The notes beneath the pieces are model-generated. The model was not told where the DNA came from and searched no databases. It saw nothing but the letters and a program-made list of their open reading frames with translations. From Streptomyces fulvoviolaceus (GTDB lineage Bacteria > Actinomycetota > Actinomycetes > Streptomycetales > Streptomycetaceae), in assembly GCF_000718165.1 (NCBI RefSeq), contig NZ_JOEY01000007.1:272106-336105 (forward strand): DNA of 64,000 nt. The letters run 5' to 3'. Position numbers and translations under genes: made by a program. Of this stretch, positions 32,890-41,214 are shown piece after piece. Each line of letters starts with the position of its first letter. Position 1 is the first letter of the stretch.

Positions 32890-34041
32890 ATGACGCAGGA
32901 GATCCACGGCACCGTCGCGGACGGCTTCGAGGCGGTGCGGGAGGAGTTCGCCGCGTTCGTGACGGGCGAACGGCCGGACTACGAAGGGCAGTTGTGCGCG
33001 TATGTGCACGGCCGCAGAGTCGTCGACCTGTGGGTGAGGGACGGCTCCGACGCCACCTCCCTGCACGGCGTGTTCTCGTCCACCAAGGGCGCCGCACACC
33101 TCGTGGTCGCGCTCCTCGTCCAGGACGGCACGCTCGAACCGGACCGCAAAGTGACGTACTACTGGCCGGAGTTCGGGGCCGAGGGCAAGGGCCAGCTGAC
33201 CCTGCGGGACCTGCTCGCGCACCGGGCCGGTGTGATCGGACTCGACGGGGGCTTCACCGACGACGAGCTGGCCGACGACCGTGCGATCGCCGAACGGCTC
33301 GCGGACCAGAAGCCGTTCTGGCGACCGGGCACGGCCTTCGGCTACCACGCCCTCGTGATCGGCGCGCTGGCCGGTGAGGTCGTACGGCGGGCGACGGGCC
33401 GTACGCTCCAGGAGGTGTACGAGGAGCGGATCCGCGCCCCGTACGGGCTGGACTTCTTCCTGGGACTGCCCGCGGCGCTGGAACCCCGTTACCGCTCGGT
33501 GCGGCCGATGACCCCGACGGACGAGCAACAGGCCCTGCTGGACTCACTGCCGAGGGGGCCGCACACGCTGGCCTCGATCGCGTTCAACACCCATGTGCCG
33601 GAGCCCGGGACGCTGGAGAGCTACGCCAACTCCCGTGCCGTACGGGCGAAGGGCCCCGCGTCGGCGGGCGGTGTGGCCGCCGCGCGCGGGCTCGCCGGGA
33701 TGTACGCGGCGGCGATCAGCGAGGTGGACGGGCGTCCGCCACTGCTGAAGCCGGACACCGTCGCCGAGGTCGGCCAGATCCATTCGATCGGGTACGACCT
33801 GGTGGCCCGGACACACAAGTCGTACGGCCTCGGCTTCCAGGCCACCGCGGACACCTGGCACCCCTTCCTGGGCGCCGGGACGTTCGGCCACAGCGGCGCG
33901 GGCGGTTCGCAGGCCTTCGCGGATCCGCGCAGCGGGCTGGCGTACGGCTACACACGCAGGCGGATGGCTTTCCCGGGAGGGGCGGCCCCTGAGAACCAAC
34001 GGCTGGTGAAGGCGGTGCACACGGCAGCACTGGCCGGCTGA
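32890..34041 (+). CDS. Serine hydrolase of the beta-lactamase/EstB family
   Basis: 383 residues, no signal peptide. S63-x-x-K66 in FSSTKGAAHL, Tyr in GYHALVIGAL, and a C-terminal GHSGAGGSQAFADP (HxG-type) region place it with class C-like esterases. LLAHRAGV and FGYHALV are typical of the EstB/lipolytic-esterase group. Ester hydrolysis rather than beta-lactam resistance is expected. ATG with GGAGAG. Probably cotranscribed with the carboxypeptidase. Confidence 0.93.
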   Translation: MTQEIHGTVADGFEAVREEFAAFVTGERPDYEGQLCAYVHGRRVVDLWVRDGSDATSLHGVFSSTKGAAHLVVALLVQDGTLEPDRKVTYYWPEFGAEGKGQLTLRDLLAHRAGVIGLDGGFTDDELADDRAIAERLADQKPFWRPGTAFGYHALVIGALAGEVVRRATGRTLQEVYEERIRAPYGLDFFLGLPAALEPRYRSVRPMTPTDEQQALLDSLPRGPHTLASIAFNTHVPEPGTLESYANSRAVRAKGPASAGGVAAARGLAGMYAAAISEVDGRPPLLKPDTVAEVGQIHSIGYDLVARTHKSYGLGFQATADTWHPFLGAGTFGHSGAGGSQAFADPRSGLAYGYTRRRMAFPGGAAPENQRLVKAVHTAALAG

Positions 34042-34148
34042 ACCGACGGCGACGCGGAGACTCCGGCGAGTGCCCACCAACGTCCACTGTCCCCAGGCCA
34101 CCGGCCGCGAAAGAGCCGCGCCCCGCAGGCGAAAGAGCCAAAAAGGAA

Positions 34149-34175
34149 GCCGCACCCCACGTCCAGGGGTGCGGC
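34149..34175 (-). terminator. Intrinsic terminator of ohr
   Basis: 10-bp stem GCCGCACCCC / GGGGTGCGGC, 7-nt loop; in the minus direction it is followed by TTCCTTTTTGG. It lies 25 nt after the ohr stop. Confidence 0.85.
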
Positions 34176-34199
34176 CTCCGTCAAGCGCAACGAGTGCGC

Positions 34200-34619
34200 T
34201 CAGACAAGCGTCACGGTGATGTTGCCGCTCGTCGCCTTCGAGTACGGGCAGACCTGGTGGGCCTTCTCAATCAGGGCCCTGGCGGTCTCGGCGTCGATGG
34301 CCGGGATGTGTGCCGAGATCTCGACGACGAGCCCGAAGCCGTCGCTGTTCTTGCCGATGCCGACCTTCGCGGTGACGGTCGAGCCGGAGAGATCGGCCTT
34401 CTCCTGGCGGGCGACGACGCCGAGGGCACCCTGGAAGCAGGCGCTGTAGCCGGCGGCGAACAGCTGCTCCGGGTTGGTGCCGGTGCCGCTGCCGCCCATC
34501 TCCTTGGGCGGGCTGACGACGAGGTCGAGCTTGCCGTCGTCGGTGGCGACCCGGCCGTCGCGACCGTTCTCGGCGGTGGCGACGGCGGTGTACAGGACGT
34601 CGGACTGCTGGATGGACAT
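34200..34619 (-). CDS. ohr: Organic hydroperoxide resistance protein (Ohr/OsmC)
   Basis: 139 residues. A dimeric thiol peroxidase that reduces organic and fatty-acid hydroperoxides. The two catalytic cysteines are Cys61 in GYSACFQGAL and Cys124 in VCPYSKAT; MGGSGTGTNPEQLFAAGYSA is diagnostic of the Ohr branch. ATG after GAGGAGG. The nearby MarR regulator at 35802 lacks the N-terminal sensing Cys of OhrR, so it is not clearly its regulator. Confidence 0.95.
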   Translation of the reverse strand: MSIQQSDVLYTAVATAENGRDGRVATDDGKLDLVVSPPKEMGGSGTGTNPEQLFAAGYSACFQGALGVVARQEKADLSGSTVTAKVGIGKNSDGFGLVVEISAHIPAIDAETARALIEKAHQVCPYSKATSGNITVTLV

Positions 34620-34714
34620 GCGGTGTCTTCCTCCTCGGTCCGCCGCGACTCGCGCCCACGATCGACGACGGAATTCGGAAAGAAGTTACCGCATGACGGA
34701 AATCCAGGACAGAG

Positions 34715-35713
34715 TCAGAGCTTGACGATCATCTTCCCGGTGTTGTCGCCGCGCAGGACGCCGAGGAAGGCCTCCAGGTTGTTCTCGATGCCCTCGACGA
34801 CCGTCTCGCGGTACTTCAGCGCGCCAGAGGCGACCCAGGGGCCGACCTCCTGGACGAACTGCGACTGGAGGTCGTAGTGGTCGCCGACCAGGAGGCCCTC
34901 GATGCGGCCGCGGGTCGCGATGAGGCGGGCGAGATTCTTCGGACCGGGGGCGGCCTCGGTGTTGTTGTAGACGGAGATCATGCCGCAGATGGCGATACGG
35001 CCGTGCAGGTTGAGGGAGCCGATGGCCGCCTCGAGGTGGTCGCCGCCGACGTTGTCGAAGTAGACGTCCACGCCGTCGGGAGCGGCGGCGCGCAGCTGCT
35101 CGCTGACCGAACCGTTCTTGTAGTTGAAGGCCGCGTCGAAGCCGTACTCCTCGACGAGGATCTTGACCTTCTCGTCGGAGCCGGCCGAGCCGATGACCCG
35201 GGAGGCGCCCTTGAGCTTGGCGATCTGGCCGACCTGGCTGCCGACGGCACCAGCGGCGCCGGAGACGAAGACCGAGTCGCCCTCCTTGAAGGCGGCGGTG
35301 CGCAGGAGGCCGGCATAGGCGGTGAGGCCGGTCATGCCGAGGACGCCGAGGTAGGTGGAGAGGGGCGCGGCCTCCGGGTCGACCTTGACGGCCTGCGCGG
35401 CGTCGAACGTGGCGTACTCGCGCCAGCCGCCGAAGTGCAGGACGTGGTCGCCGGCCGCGATGCCCTCGGCGCTCGAGGCGACGACCTCGCCGACCGCGCC
35501 GCCCTGCATGGCCTTGCCGAGCTCGAAGGGGGCGACGTACGACTTGGCGGCGCTCATGCGGCCGCGCATGTACGGGTCGACGGACAGGTACTTGTTCCGG
35601 ACCAGGACCTGACCCTCGCCGGGCTGCCGGATCTCCGCCTCGACCAGGGCGAAGTCCTCGGGCTTGGGCCAGCCGACGGGGCGGGAGAGGAGGTGCCACT
35701 CGCGGTTGATCAT
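34715..35713 (-). CDS. NADPH-dependent MDR oxidoreductase (PTGR/CurA type)
   Basis: 332 residues, zinc-free medium-chain reductase. N-terminus INREWHLLSRPVGWPKPEDF, GYMRGRM-type DPYMRGRMS, cofactor segment VFVSGAAGAVGSQVGQIAKLKG and SDEKVKILVEEYGFDAAFNY, and the C-terminal IVKL. This is the leukotriene-B4 dehydrogenase/CurA/alkenal-reductase group, which reduces alpha,beta-unsaturated carbonyls. Start ATG 35713. Divergent from a MarR gene across 88 bp with two symmetrical operator-like sites, a typical regulator/detoxification-enzyme pair. Confidence 0.94.
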   Translation of the reverse strand: MINREWHLLSRPVGWPKPEDFALVEAEIRQPGEGQVLVRNKYLSVDPYMRGRMSAAKSYVAPFELGKAMQGGAVGEVVASSAEGIAAGDHVLHFGGWREYATFDAAQAVKVDPEAAPLSTYLGVLGMTGLTAYAGLLRTAAFKEGDSVFVSGAAGAVGSQVGQIAKLKGASRVIGSAGSDEKVKILVEEYGFDAAFNYKNGSVSEQLRAAAPDGVDVYFDNVGGDHLEAAIGSLNLHGRIAICGMISVYNNTEAAPGPKNLARLIATRGRIEGLLVGDHYDLQSQFVQEVGPWVASGALKYRETVVEGIENNLEAFLGVLRGDNTGKMIVKL

Positions 35714-35733
35714 GACGGAGCCTTTCGATTTAC

Positions 35734-35779
35734 TTCAGTACCTGAAACAACAATGCGCCTGAATATTTCATGTTGTCAA
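35734..35779. promoter_or_regulatory. Paired MarR-type operator sites
   Basis: Perfect palindrome TTCAGTACCTGAA at 35734-35746 and a related imperfect one TTCATGTTGTCAA at 35767-35779. The flanks TTACTT (35730-35735) and AAGTAA (35778-35783) extend the symmetry, so the two sites are inverted copies of one 18-mer (14/18 match). One lies next to each divergent gene. Confidence 0.6.
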
Positions 35780-35788
35780 GTAACGGGG

Positions 35789-35794
35789 TATCCT
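35789..35794 (+). promoter_or_regulatory. Putative -10 box, leaderless marR
   Basis: TATCCT, 7 nt, ATG 35802; no ribosome site. Directly follows the second operator-like site. Confidence 0.55.
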
Positions 35795-35801
35795 GGACCG
35801 C

Positions 35802-36260
35802 ATGGCCACACCCGAGAAGACCCGCCGACCCGACGCGCTGACCATGGAGGTCGTCGAGCTCATCGGAGACGTCGTGGCGCGTTTCTACGAGGACTTCGAG
35901 GACGCCGCCGCGGGACACGCGCTGACCGGCGCGCAGGCGCGGCTGCTGAGCCTGCTGTCCCTGGAACCGCTGCCCATGCGCAAGCTCGCCCGGAAACTGA
36001 AGTGCGAGCCGTCGAACGTCACCGGGATCGTGGACCGCCTGGAGACACGGGGACTCGTGGAGCGCCGCCCGGATCCCACGGACCGCCGCGTGAAGGTGGC
36101 CGCGGCGACGGAGGAGGGGCGGCGGGTGGCCCGGGGACTGCGAGAGGAACTGCGCTTCGCCCGCGAACCGCTCGCCGGACTGTCCCACGGCGAACGGGAG
36201 TCCCTGCGGGACCTGTTGAGGCGGATGCTGGACACGGACACGCAGGGCGACGACGGGTGA
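35802..36260 (+). CDS. MarR-family regulator
   Basis: 152 residues. Winged helix: LTGAQARLLSLLSLEPLPMR, then KLARKLKCEPSNVTGIVDRL and the wing RRPDPTDRRVKVAA. The single Cys lies in the DNA-binding helix (LKCEPSN), not at the N-terminal position used by OhrR. It probably represses itself and the divergent oxidoreductase through the paired palindromes. Ligand likely a reactive carbonyl or phenolic compound, by inference. Confidence 0.94.
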   Translation: MATPEKTRRPDALTMEVVELIGDVVARFYEDFEDAAAGHALTGAQARLLSLLSLEPLPMRKLARKLKCEPSNVTGIVDRLETRGLVERRPDPTDRRVKVAAATEEGRRVARGLREELRFAREPLAGLSHGERESLRDLLRRMLDTDTQGDDG

Positions 36261-36285
36261 TCAGGCGGGCGGGACATCCGCCTGA
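36261..36285. terminator. Hairpin between convergent marR and SCO2400-family genes
   Basis: 8-bp stem TCAGGCGG / CCGCCTGA with a 9-nt loop immediately after the marR stop. Confidence 0.6.
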
Positions 36286-36316
36286 ACCGTTCAGCCGATC
36301 CACAGAGGCAACCGCC

Positions 36317-37243
36317 TCAGGTGCACCACCACAGGAACCGCTCGCACTCCGAGGGTGACGGATCCGGGCTCGGGTCCGCGGTCGTCGGGTCGGCGGTGGG
36401 GGTCGCGGGGTCGGCCGGAGTGGTCGCCGGGTCCGAGGCCGACGTGTCCGGGGCCGTGGTCGTCGCCGACTGGGCCTCCTTGTCGGCGTCGTCCTTGTCC
36501 TTGTCCGGCTTCTCGCTCTTCGACGCCGAGGCGGACGGGGACTTCGAGGCGTCCGGGGTGGCCGAGGCGACGGCTCCGCTCGGGTCGTCCAGCGGCTCGG
36601 CCGTCGCGCCCGCCGCGGCCGGCGTGGGGGACGAGCCGGGGGCGTCCATGCCGAGTTCCGCGAGGCTGAGGCCGCCGGCCGCCAGGACGCAGGCCGCGGT
36701 GATCAGGAGGACCCGGCGGCGCCGGCGGCGGTGGGCCGCGGCTTTGCGGTCGCGGCGGCTGGCGCCGGCCGTGGAGCCGTCGGGGTCTTCCTCGCCGTCG
36801 TCATCGGGGTACTCGGAGTCGTCGTGGTCCTCGGGAGCTTCGGCCGCCGCAGCGGTCCGGCCGCCACGGCCCCGTGCGCGGCGCCGAGCCGCTCGGCCGC
36901 CCGTCGGCTCCGCCGGCGGCTCGGACCGGTCGCTCGACGACTCCGGCTCCGCCTCGGCCTCGTACGACGCCGCCTCATGGCCGTCCCCGTACGAGGCGGC
37001 CGCGTGGCCCTCGCCGTACGCGGCGGGCGCGCCCGCGCTCCCGTACGCATCCGTGTGGCCGGCATCCGCGTATCCGCCGCCGTACGCTCCGTCGGCCCCG
37101 TACGCCTGCTGCGGCTGGACAGGCGCAGACACAGGCGCATGCGGCTGCGCCGCGTACGCCCGTAGTTCTTCGACCGAGGTGCCGCAGCCCGGGCAGGCGA
37201 GGGCGCCGTTGAGGTGCCGTCGGCACGGGAAGCAGTAGTCCAT
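36317..37243 (-). CDS. SCO2400-family zinc-ribbon membrane protein
   Basis: 308 residues. N-terminal zinc ribbon MDYCFPCRRHLNGALACPGC (two CxxC knuckles) with ELRAY after it. A Tyr/Gly/Ala-rich low-complexity region (YGADGAYGGGYAD, repeated ASYGDGHEAASY) is followed by an acidic stretch and a basic RRDRKAAAHRRRRRR just before one transmembrane helix (VLLITAACVLAAGGLSLAEL, about 180-199). The exterior is Ser/Thr/Pro/Ala-rich and ends SECERFLWWC. The layout matches what I remember as the SCO2400 family; function unknown. The order (cytosolic zinc ribbon, TM, extracellular stalk) suggests a sensor or scaffold. A TATTCT box lies nine nt before the ATG. Confidence 0.85.
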   Translation of the reverse strand: MDYCFPCRRHLNGALACPGCGTSVEELRAYAAQPHAPVSAPVQPQQAYGADGAYGGGYADAGHTDAYGSAGAPAAYGEGHAAASYGDGHEAASYEAEAEPESSSDRSEPPAEPTGGRAARRRARGRGGRTAAAAEAPEDHDDSEYPDDDGEEDPDGSTAGASRRDRKAAAHRRRRRRVLLITAACVLAAGGLSLAELGMDAPGSSPTPAAAGATAEPLDDPSGAVASATPDASKSPSASASKSEKPDKDKDDADKEAQSATTTAPDTSASDPATTPADPATPTADPTTADPSPDPSPSECERFLWWCT

Positions 37244-37373
37244 GACGCGGGAAGAATAAGTTCCACACAGGGAGCGTTCCTAGAGATCTCTGTGAAGGTT
37301 CCGTGCGGAACTGGCGTTTCGCGTTTGCCCAGTTGAGGTCAAGCCCCACCATTCCGCGCCATCTTCCGACACA

Positions 37374-37416
37374 CCGGAGCGGTCCGTCGCACGGTCCGTG
37401 CGACGGACCGCTCCGG
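37374..37416 (-). terminator. 19-bp perfect terminator hairpin after yjfF
   Basis: A 19-bp perfect stem (37374-37392 with 37398-37416) with loop GGTCC, 23 nt downstream of the permease stop on the minus strand. Confidence 0.9.
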
Positions 37417-37438
37417 CCCGAAAAGCGTCCTTCTCCGC

Positions 37439-38461
37439 TCAGGTCTTCTTACGGGTCGTCATGGCGCGCTGGATCAGGATGAACGCGCACAGCAGCACAC
37501 CGGTGGCGATCTTCGTCCACCAGGAGCTGAGCGTGCCCTCGAACTGGATGATGCTCTTGATCAGGCCCAGGACGAGGACGCCGAAGAGGGTGCCCAGGAT
37601 GTAGCCGGAGCCGCCCGTCAGCAGCGTGCCGCCGATGACGACCGCGGCGATCGCGTCGAGTTCCATGCCGGTCGCGTGCAGCGGGTCACCGGACTGGATG
37701 TACAGGGTGAAGAGCAGGCCGGCCAGGGCCGAGCAGAAGCCGCTCACCGTGTACACGGCGATCTTGGTGCCGCCCTGCGGCAGGCCCATCAGCATGGCCG
37801 ACTGCTCGTTGCCGCCGATGGCGTACACCCGGCGTCCGAAGCGCGTGTAGTGCAGGACGTAGAACGCCACGGCGAGGACGACGAGCGAGACGATGGCGCC
37901 GACCGACAGGAAGCCCACCCCCAGCGACGCCTGCGCCTGCGCCATGCTGCTCACCGAGGCGTCGCCGATGGAGATCGACTCCTTGCTGATGACCAGGCAC
38001 AGGCCCCGGAAGAGGAAGAGGCCGGCGAGGGTCACGATGAAGGGCTGGATCTCGAAGTTGTGGATCACATAGCCCATCAGGAAGCCGCCGAAGGCGCCCA
38101 CGCCCAGCGCGATGGGGATGACGACCAGGATGGGCAGGCCCTGCTTCTCCACCAGCCATGCCGTGAGCATGGTCGTGAAGCCGATCACGGAGCCGACCGA
38201 CAGGTCGATGCCGCCGGAGAGAATCACGAAGGTGGCGCCGACGGCGGCGACCAGCAGGTAGCCGTTGTCGATGAAGAGGTTGAGGAAGACCTGCGGTTCG
38301 CCGAAACCGTAGTTCGTGTAGCGGCTCAGGCCCGCGATGTACATCGCGAGGAAGAGCGTGGCGGTCACCAGGACGGGCAGGCGCCGGTCGCCGAGCAGCC
38401 GCGCGCCCTTGGACGTCGTACGGCTGTCCGGGACGGTGGGGGTCTTGGTGGCCGTGCTCAT
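37439..38461 (-). CDS. yjfF: Sugar ABC transporter permease, YjfF type
   Basis: 340 residues, 8-10 membrane segments of the ribose-type (BPD_transp_2) permeases. FVILSGGIDLSVGSVIGFT and IAAVVIGGTLLTGGSGYILGT are the family signatures; the end FEGTLSSWWTKIATGVLL closely resembles E. coli YjfF of the galactofuranose importer. Its ATG overlaps the stop of the upstream permease (ATGA). Last gene of the LacI-controlled operon, followed by a 19-bp terminator. Substrate by analogy galactofuranose or another furanose (arabinofuranose is plausible here). Confidence 0.94.
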   Translation of the reverse strand: MSTATKTPTVPDSRTTSKGARLLGDRRLPVLVTATLFLAMYIAGLSRYTNYGFGEPQVFLNLFIDNGYLLVAAVGATFVILSGGIDLSVGSVIGFTTMLTAWLVEKQGLPILVVIPIALGVGAFGGFLMGYVIHNFEIQPFIVTLAGLFLFRGLCLVISKESISIGDASVSSMAQAQASLGVGFLSVGAIVSLVVLAVAFYVLHYTRFGRRVYAIGGNEQSAMLMGLPQGGTKIAVYTVSGFCSALAGLLFTLYIQSGDPLHATGMELDAIAAVVIGGTLLTGGSGYILGTLFGVLVLGLIKSIIQFEGTLSSWWTKIATGVLLCAFILIQRAMTTRKKT

Positions 38462-39570
38462 CACGACACCTCCATCTTGGGGGCTGCCGCGGTCGTCGGG
38501 GCGGTGTCCGCCGGGGTGGCGGACGGCTTGCCGCCGCCCTTCGCGCCGGACCCGGAGCCGAACTTGGCACCGAAGACCTTGGCGCGGAACTTCGGGGACT
38601 GCAGCAGGCAGACGACGATGACGACGGCGGCCTTGAAGACCAGGTTGGTCTGGGTGGGCACACCGATGGTGTAGATCGTGGTGGTCAGGGTCTGGATGAC
38701 GAGGGCGCCCACCACCGTGCCGCCGATGGAGAACCGGCCGCCCAGGAGCGAGGTGCCGCCGATCACCACGGCGAGGATCGCGTCGAGCTCGATCCACAGA
38801 CCGGCGTTGTTGCCGTCCGCGGCCGAGGTGTTGGAGCTGATCATCAGGCCCGCGATACCGGCGCACAGCGCGCAGAACACGTACACCATGATCTTGATGC
38901 GGCGGGACCTGATGCCGACCAGGCGGCTGGCCTCGGCGTTGCCGCCGACCGACTCGACCAGCAGGCCGAGGGCCGTGCGGCGGGTCAGTGCCACGGTGAC
39001 GGCCACGACCGCGGCCACCACGAAGATGGAGAAGGGCAGGGTCAGCCAGTAGCCGCCGCCGATCAGCTTGTACGGCTCGCTGTTGATGGTGATGATCTGG
39101 CCGTCGGTGATCAGCTGGGCGACACCGCGCCCGGCGACCATGATGATCAGCGTGGCGATGATCGGCTGGATGCCCATCCGGGCGACCAGGAAGCCGTTCC
39201 ACAGACCGCAGACCACCGCGGCCACCAGTCCGATGCCCATGGCCAGCAGCACCGCGGACAGGGCGCTCTGGTCGGCCTGGTCGCTGATGTAGGAACAGGT
39301 CAGGGCGCCGGTGATGGCGACCACGGCGCCGACGGAGAGGTCGATGCCACCGGTGGCGATGACCAGGGTCATGCCGACCGCCACCAGGATGAGCGGCGAG
39401 CCGAACAGCACGATCGAGACGAGGCTGCCGTAGAGGTGACCGTCCGTCATCTTGATCGAGAAGAAGTCGGGGGTGAAGGGAACGTTGATCAGCAGCAGGA
39501 AGACCAGTACGGCCACCGGCCAGAACAGGTGATGCTGCGTCAGCGCTCGCCATCGGGGAGTGGTGGTCAC
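38461..39570 (-). CDS. Sugar ABC transporter permease, YtfT type
   Basis: 369 residues. Ribose-type permease with ILVAVGMTLVIATGGIDLSV and LDAILAVVIGGTSLLGGRFS. A C-terminal cytosolic extension of about 45 residues is rich in Lys/Gly/Ala/Pro (GAKFGSGSGAKGGGKPSAT). GTG 39570 overlaps the TGA of the ATPase gene (GTGA), and its own stop overlaps the next ATG, so the membrane and ATPase genes are translationally coupled. Corresponds to YtfT in the E. coli ytfQRT-yjfF order. Confidence 0.93.
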   Translation of the reverse strand: MTTTPRWRALTQHHLFWPVAVLVFLLLINVPFTPDFFSIKMTDGHLYGSLVSIVLFGSPLILVAVGMTLVIATGGIDLSVGAVVAITGALTCSYISDQADQSALSAVLLAMGIGLVAAVVCGLWNGFLVARMGIQPIIATLIIMVAGRGVAQLITDGQIITINSEPYKLIGGGYWLTLPFSIFVVAAVVAVTVALTRRTALGLLVESVGGNAEASRLVGIRSRRIKIMVYVFCALCAGIAGLMISSNTSAADGNNAGLWIELDAILAVVIGGTSLLGGRFSIGGTVVGALVIQTLTTTIYTIGVPTQTNLVFKAAVVIVVCLLQSPKFRAKVFGAKFGSGSGAKGGGKPSATPADTAPTTAAAPKMEVS

Positions 39571-41105
39571 TGGTGCTCTCCGCTCGCGATGGTCTCCAGG
39601 ATCCGGGTGGGGGTGATCTCGGGCCCGTTGGCGATCTGTGCGACGAGCTTGCGGTCGCGCAGCACGCCGATGGTGTGGCTGAGCCGGAGTACCTCTTCCA
39701 GTTCGGCCGCGATGTACAGCACGGACATGCCTTCCTCGGAGAGCGAGACCACGAGTTTCTGGATCTCCGCCTTCGCGCCGACGTCGATGCCGCGCGTCGG
39801 TTCGTCCAGGATCAGCAGCTTCGGCTGGGTGATGAGCCAGCGGGCGAGCAGCACCTTCTGCTGGTTGCCGCCGCTCAACTGGCCGACCCGGGCCTCCGGG
39901 TTGGCGGGGCGGATGTCCAGCGCCTTGATGTACTTGGCGACGAGTTCGTCGCGCTGGGCGGCCGGGATGGGCCGGGTCCAGCCGCGGGCCGCCTGGAGGG
40001 CGAGGATGATGTTCTCCCGCACCGTCAGGTCGGGTACCAGGCCCTCGGTCTTGCGGTTCTCCGAGCAGAAGGCGACGCCCGCGGAGATCGCGTCGTTCGG
40101 GGCACTCATCGAGACCTGCTTGCCGCCGATGGTGACCTTGCCGCTGTCGGGCTGGTCGGCGCCGAAGAGCAGCCGGGCGAGTTCGGTACGGCCGGAGCCG
40201 AGCAGACCGGCCAGTCCGACGACCTCGCCCTTCTTGATCTCCAGATCGAAGGGCGCGATGCCGCCCGTCCGGCCGAGGCCGTCCGCGTGCAGCAGCGCCT
40301 CGCCGACGTCGGCGTGCAGCTGGTGCTCGTGGAGCTCCTCCAGCTGGTCCATGGCCTTGCCGATCATGAGATGGATCAGTCCGACCTGGTCGAGCTCGCT
40401 GACCAGATGCTCGCCGACCAGGGCGCCGTTGCGCAGCACGGTCATGCGGTCGCAGATCTCGTAGATCTGGTCGAGGAAGTGCGAGACGAACAGGATCGCG
40501 ACGCCCTCGTCCCTCAACTGCCGCATCAGGCGGAACAGTTCGAGGACCTCGTCGCGGTCGAGGCTGGACGTCGGCTCGTCCAGGACCAGCACCTTGGTGC
40601 CGGCTCCCGCGCCGTCGCTGTCGCCGGTGCCGACCGACCGTACGATCGCGACCAGTTGCTGCACGGCCAGCGGGTACGAGGACAGGGGCGCGGTGACGTC
40701 GATGTCGAGGCCGAGCCGGTCGACCAGCTCCGCCGCCTCCTTGCGCATGCGCTTCCACTGGATGCGGCCCGCGCGGGTGGGTTCACGTCCGATGAAGATG
40801 TTCTCCGCCACCGACAGGTTGGGGCAGAGGTTCACCTCCTGGTAGACCGTGCTGATGCCGGCCTGCTGCGCCTGGAGCGGGCTGCCGATCCGCACGGCCT
40901 TCCCGTCGAGGGTGACCGTGCCGCCGTCCAGCGAGTAGACGCCGGTCAGCACCTTGATCAGAGTGGATTTACCGGCGCCGTTCTCGCCCATCAGGGCGTG
41001 GATCTCGCCGGGGAAGAGCCGGAAGTCGACGCCCGACAGAGCCCGTACCCCCGGAAACTCCTTGACTATGCCCGTCATCTCCAGGACGGGCAGCGGCTCT
41101 GCCAT
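39567..41105 (-). CDS. Sugar ABC transporter ATP-binding protein, YtfR/RbsA type
   Basis: 512 residues with two ABC domains. Domain 1: Walker [10 protein letters not shown], signature-like region LAVQQLVAIVRSV, Walker B VLVLDEPTSSLD. Domain 2 has the degenerate Walker A typical of this class (GLLGSGRTELAR), signature LSGGNQQKV and Walker [17 protein letters not shown] notable insertion in domain 1 (GTGDSDGAGAGTK, just before Walker B) is unusual. ATG 41105 is chosen because AGGAG lies eight nt upstream; ATG 41120 is also in frame. Energizes uptake with the two permeases. Confidence 0.94.
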   Translation of the reverse strand: MAEPLPVLEMTGIVKEFPGVRALSGVDFRLFPGEIHALMGENGAGKSTLIKVLTGVYSLDGGTVTLDGKAVRIGSPLQAQQAGISTVYQEVNLCPNLSVAENIFIGREPTRAGRIQWKRMRKEAAELVDRLGLDIDVTAPLSSYPLAVQQLVAIVRSVGTGDSDGAGAGTKVLVLDEPTSSLDRDEVLELFRLMRQLRDEGVAILFVSHFLDQIYEICDRMTVLRNGALVGEHLVSELDQVGLIHLMIGKAMDQLEELHEHQLHADVGEALLHADGLGRTGGIAPFDLEIKKGEVVGLAGLLGSGRTELARLLFGADQPDSGKVTIGGKQVSMSAPNDAISAGVAFCSENRKTEGLVPDLTVRENIILALQAARGWTRPIPAAQRDELVAKYIKALDIRPANPEARVGQLSGGNQQKVLLARWLITQPKLLILDEPTRGIDVGAKAEIQKLVVSLSEEGMSVLYIAAELEEVLRLSHTIGVLRDRKLVAQIANGPEITPTRILETIASGEHQ

Positions 41106-41140
41106 GGCAGCGCTCCTCATCGATTTCGTTCAGGCCCGCA

Positions 41141-41195
41141 GGGAGCCCCCTGGACAGCCCCCCTCGACTGAGGGTTCGGTCGGGCGGGGGCTCCC
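41141..41195 (-). terminator. Intercistronic hairpin between binding protein and ATPase genes
   Basis: 10-bp arms GGGAGCCCCC (41141-41150) and GGGGGCTCCC (41186-41195). In sugar operons such structures lower expression of the membrane genes relative to the abundant binding protein. Confidence 0.6.
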
Positions 41196-41214
41196 TGGCG
41201 GTGGGTGCGGTCGG

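Noticed and set aside
32890..34041. Antibiotic-resistance beta-lactamase
   Set aside because: No signal peptide and esterase-type motifs (EstB group); the same applies to 12387-13208.
35802..36260. MarR protein as OhrR, regulator of ohr
   Set aside because: Lacks the N-terminal redox Cys of OhrR; its operator-like sites lie by the oxidoreductase, and ohr has its own gap and terminator.
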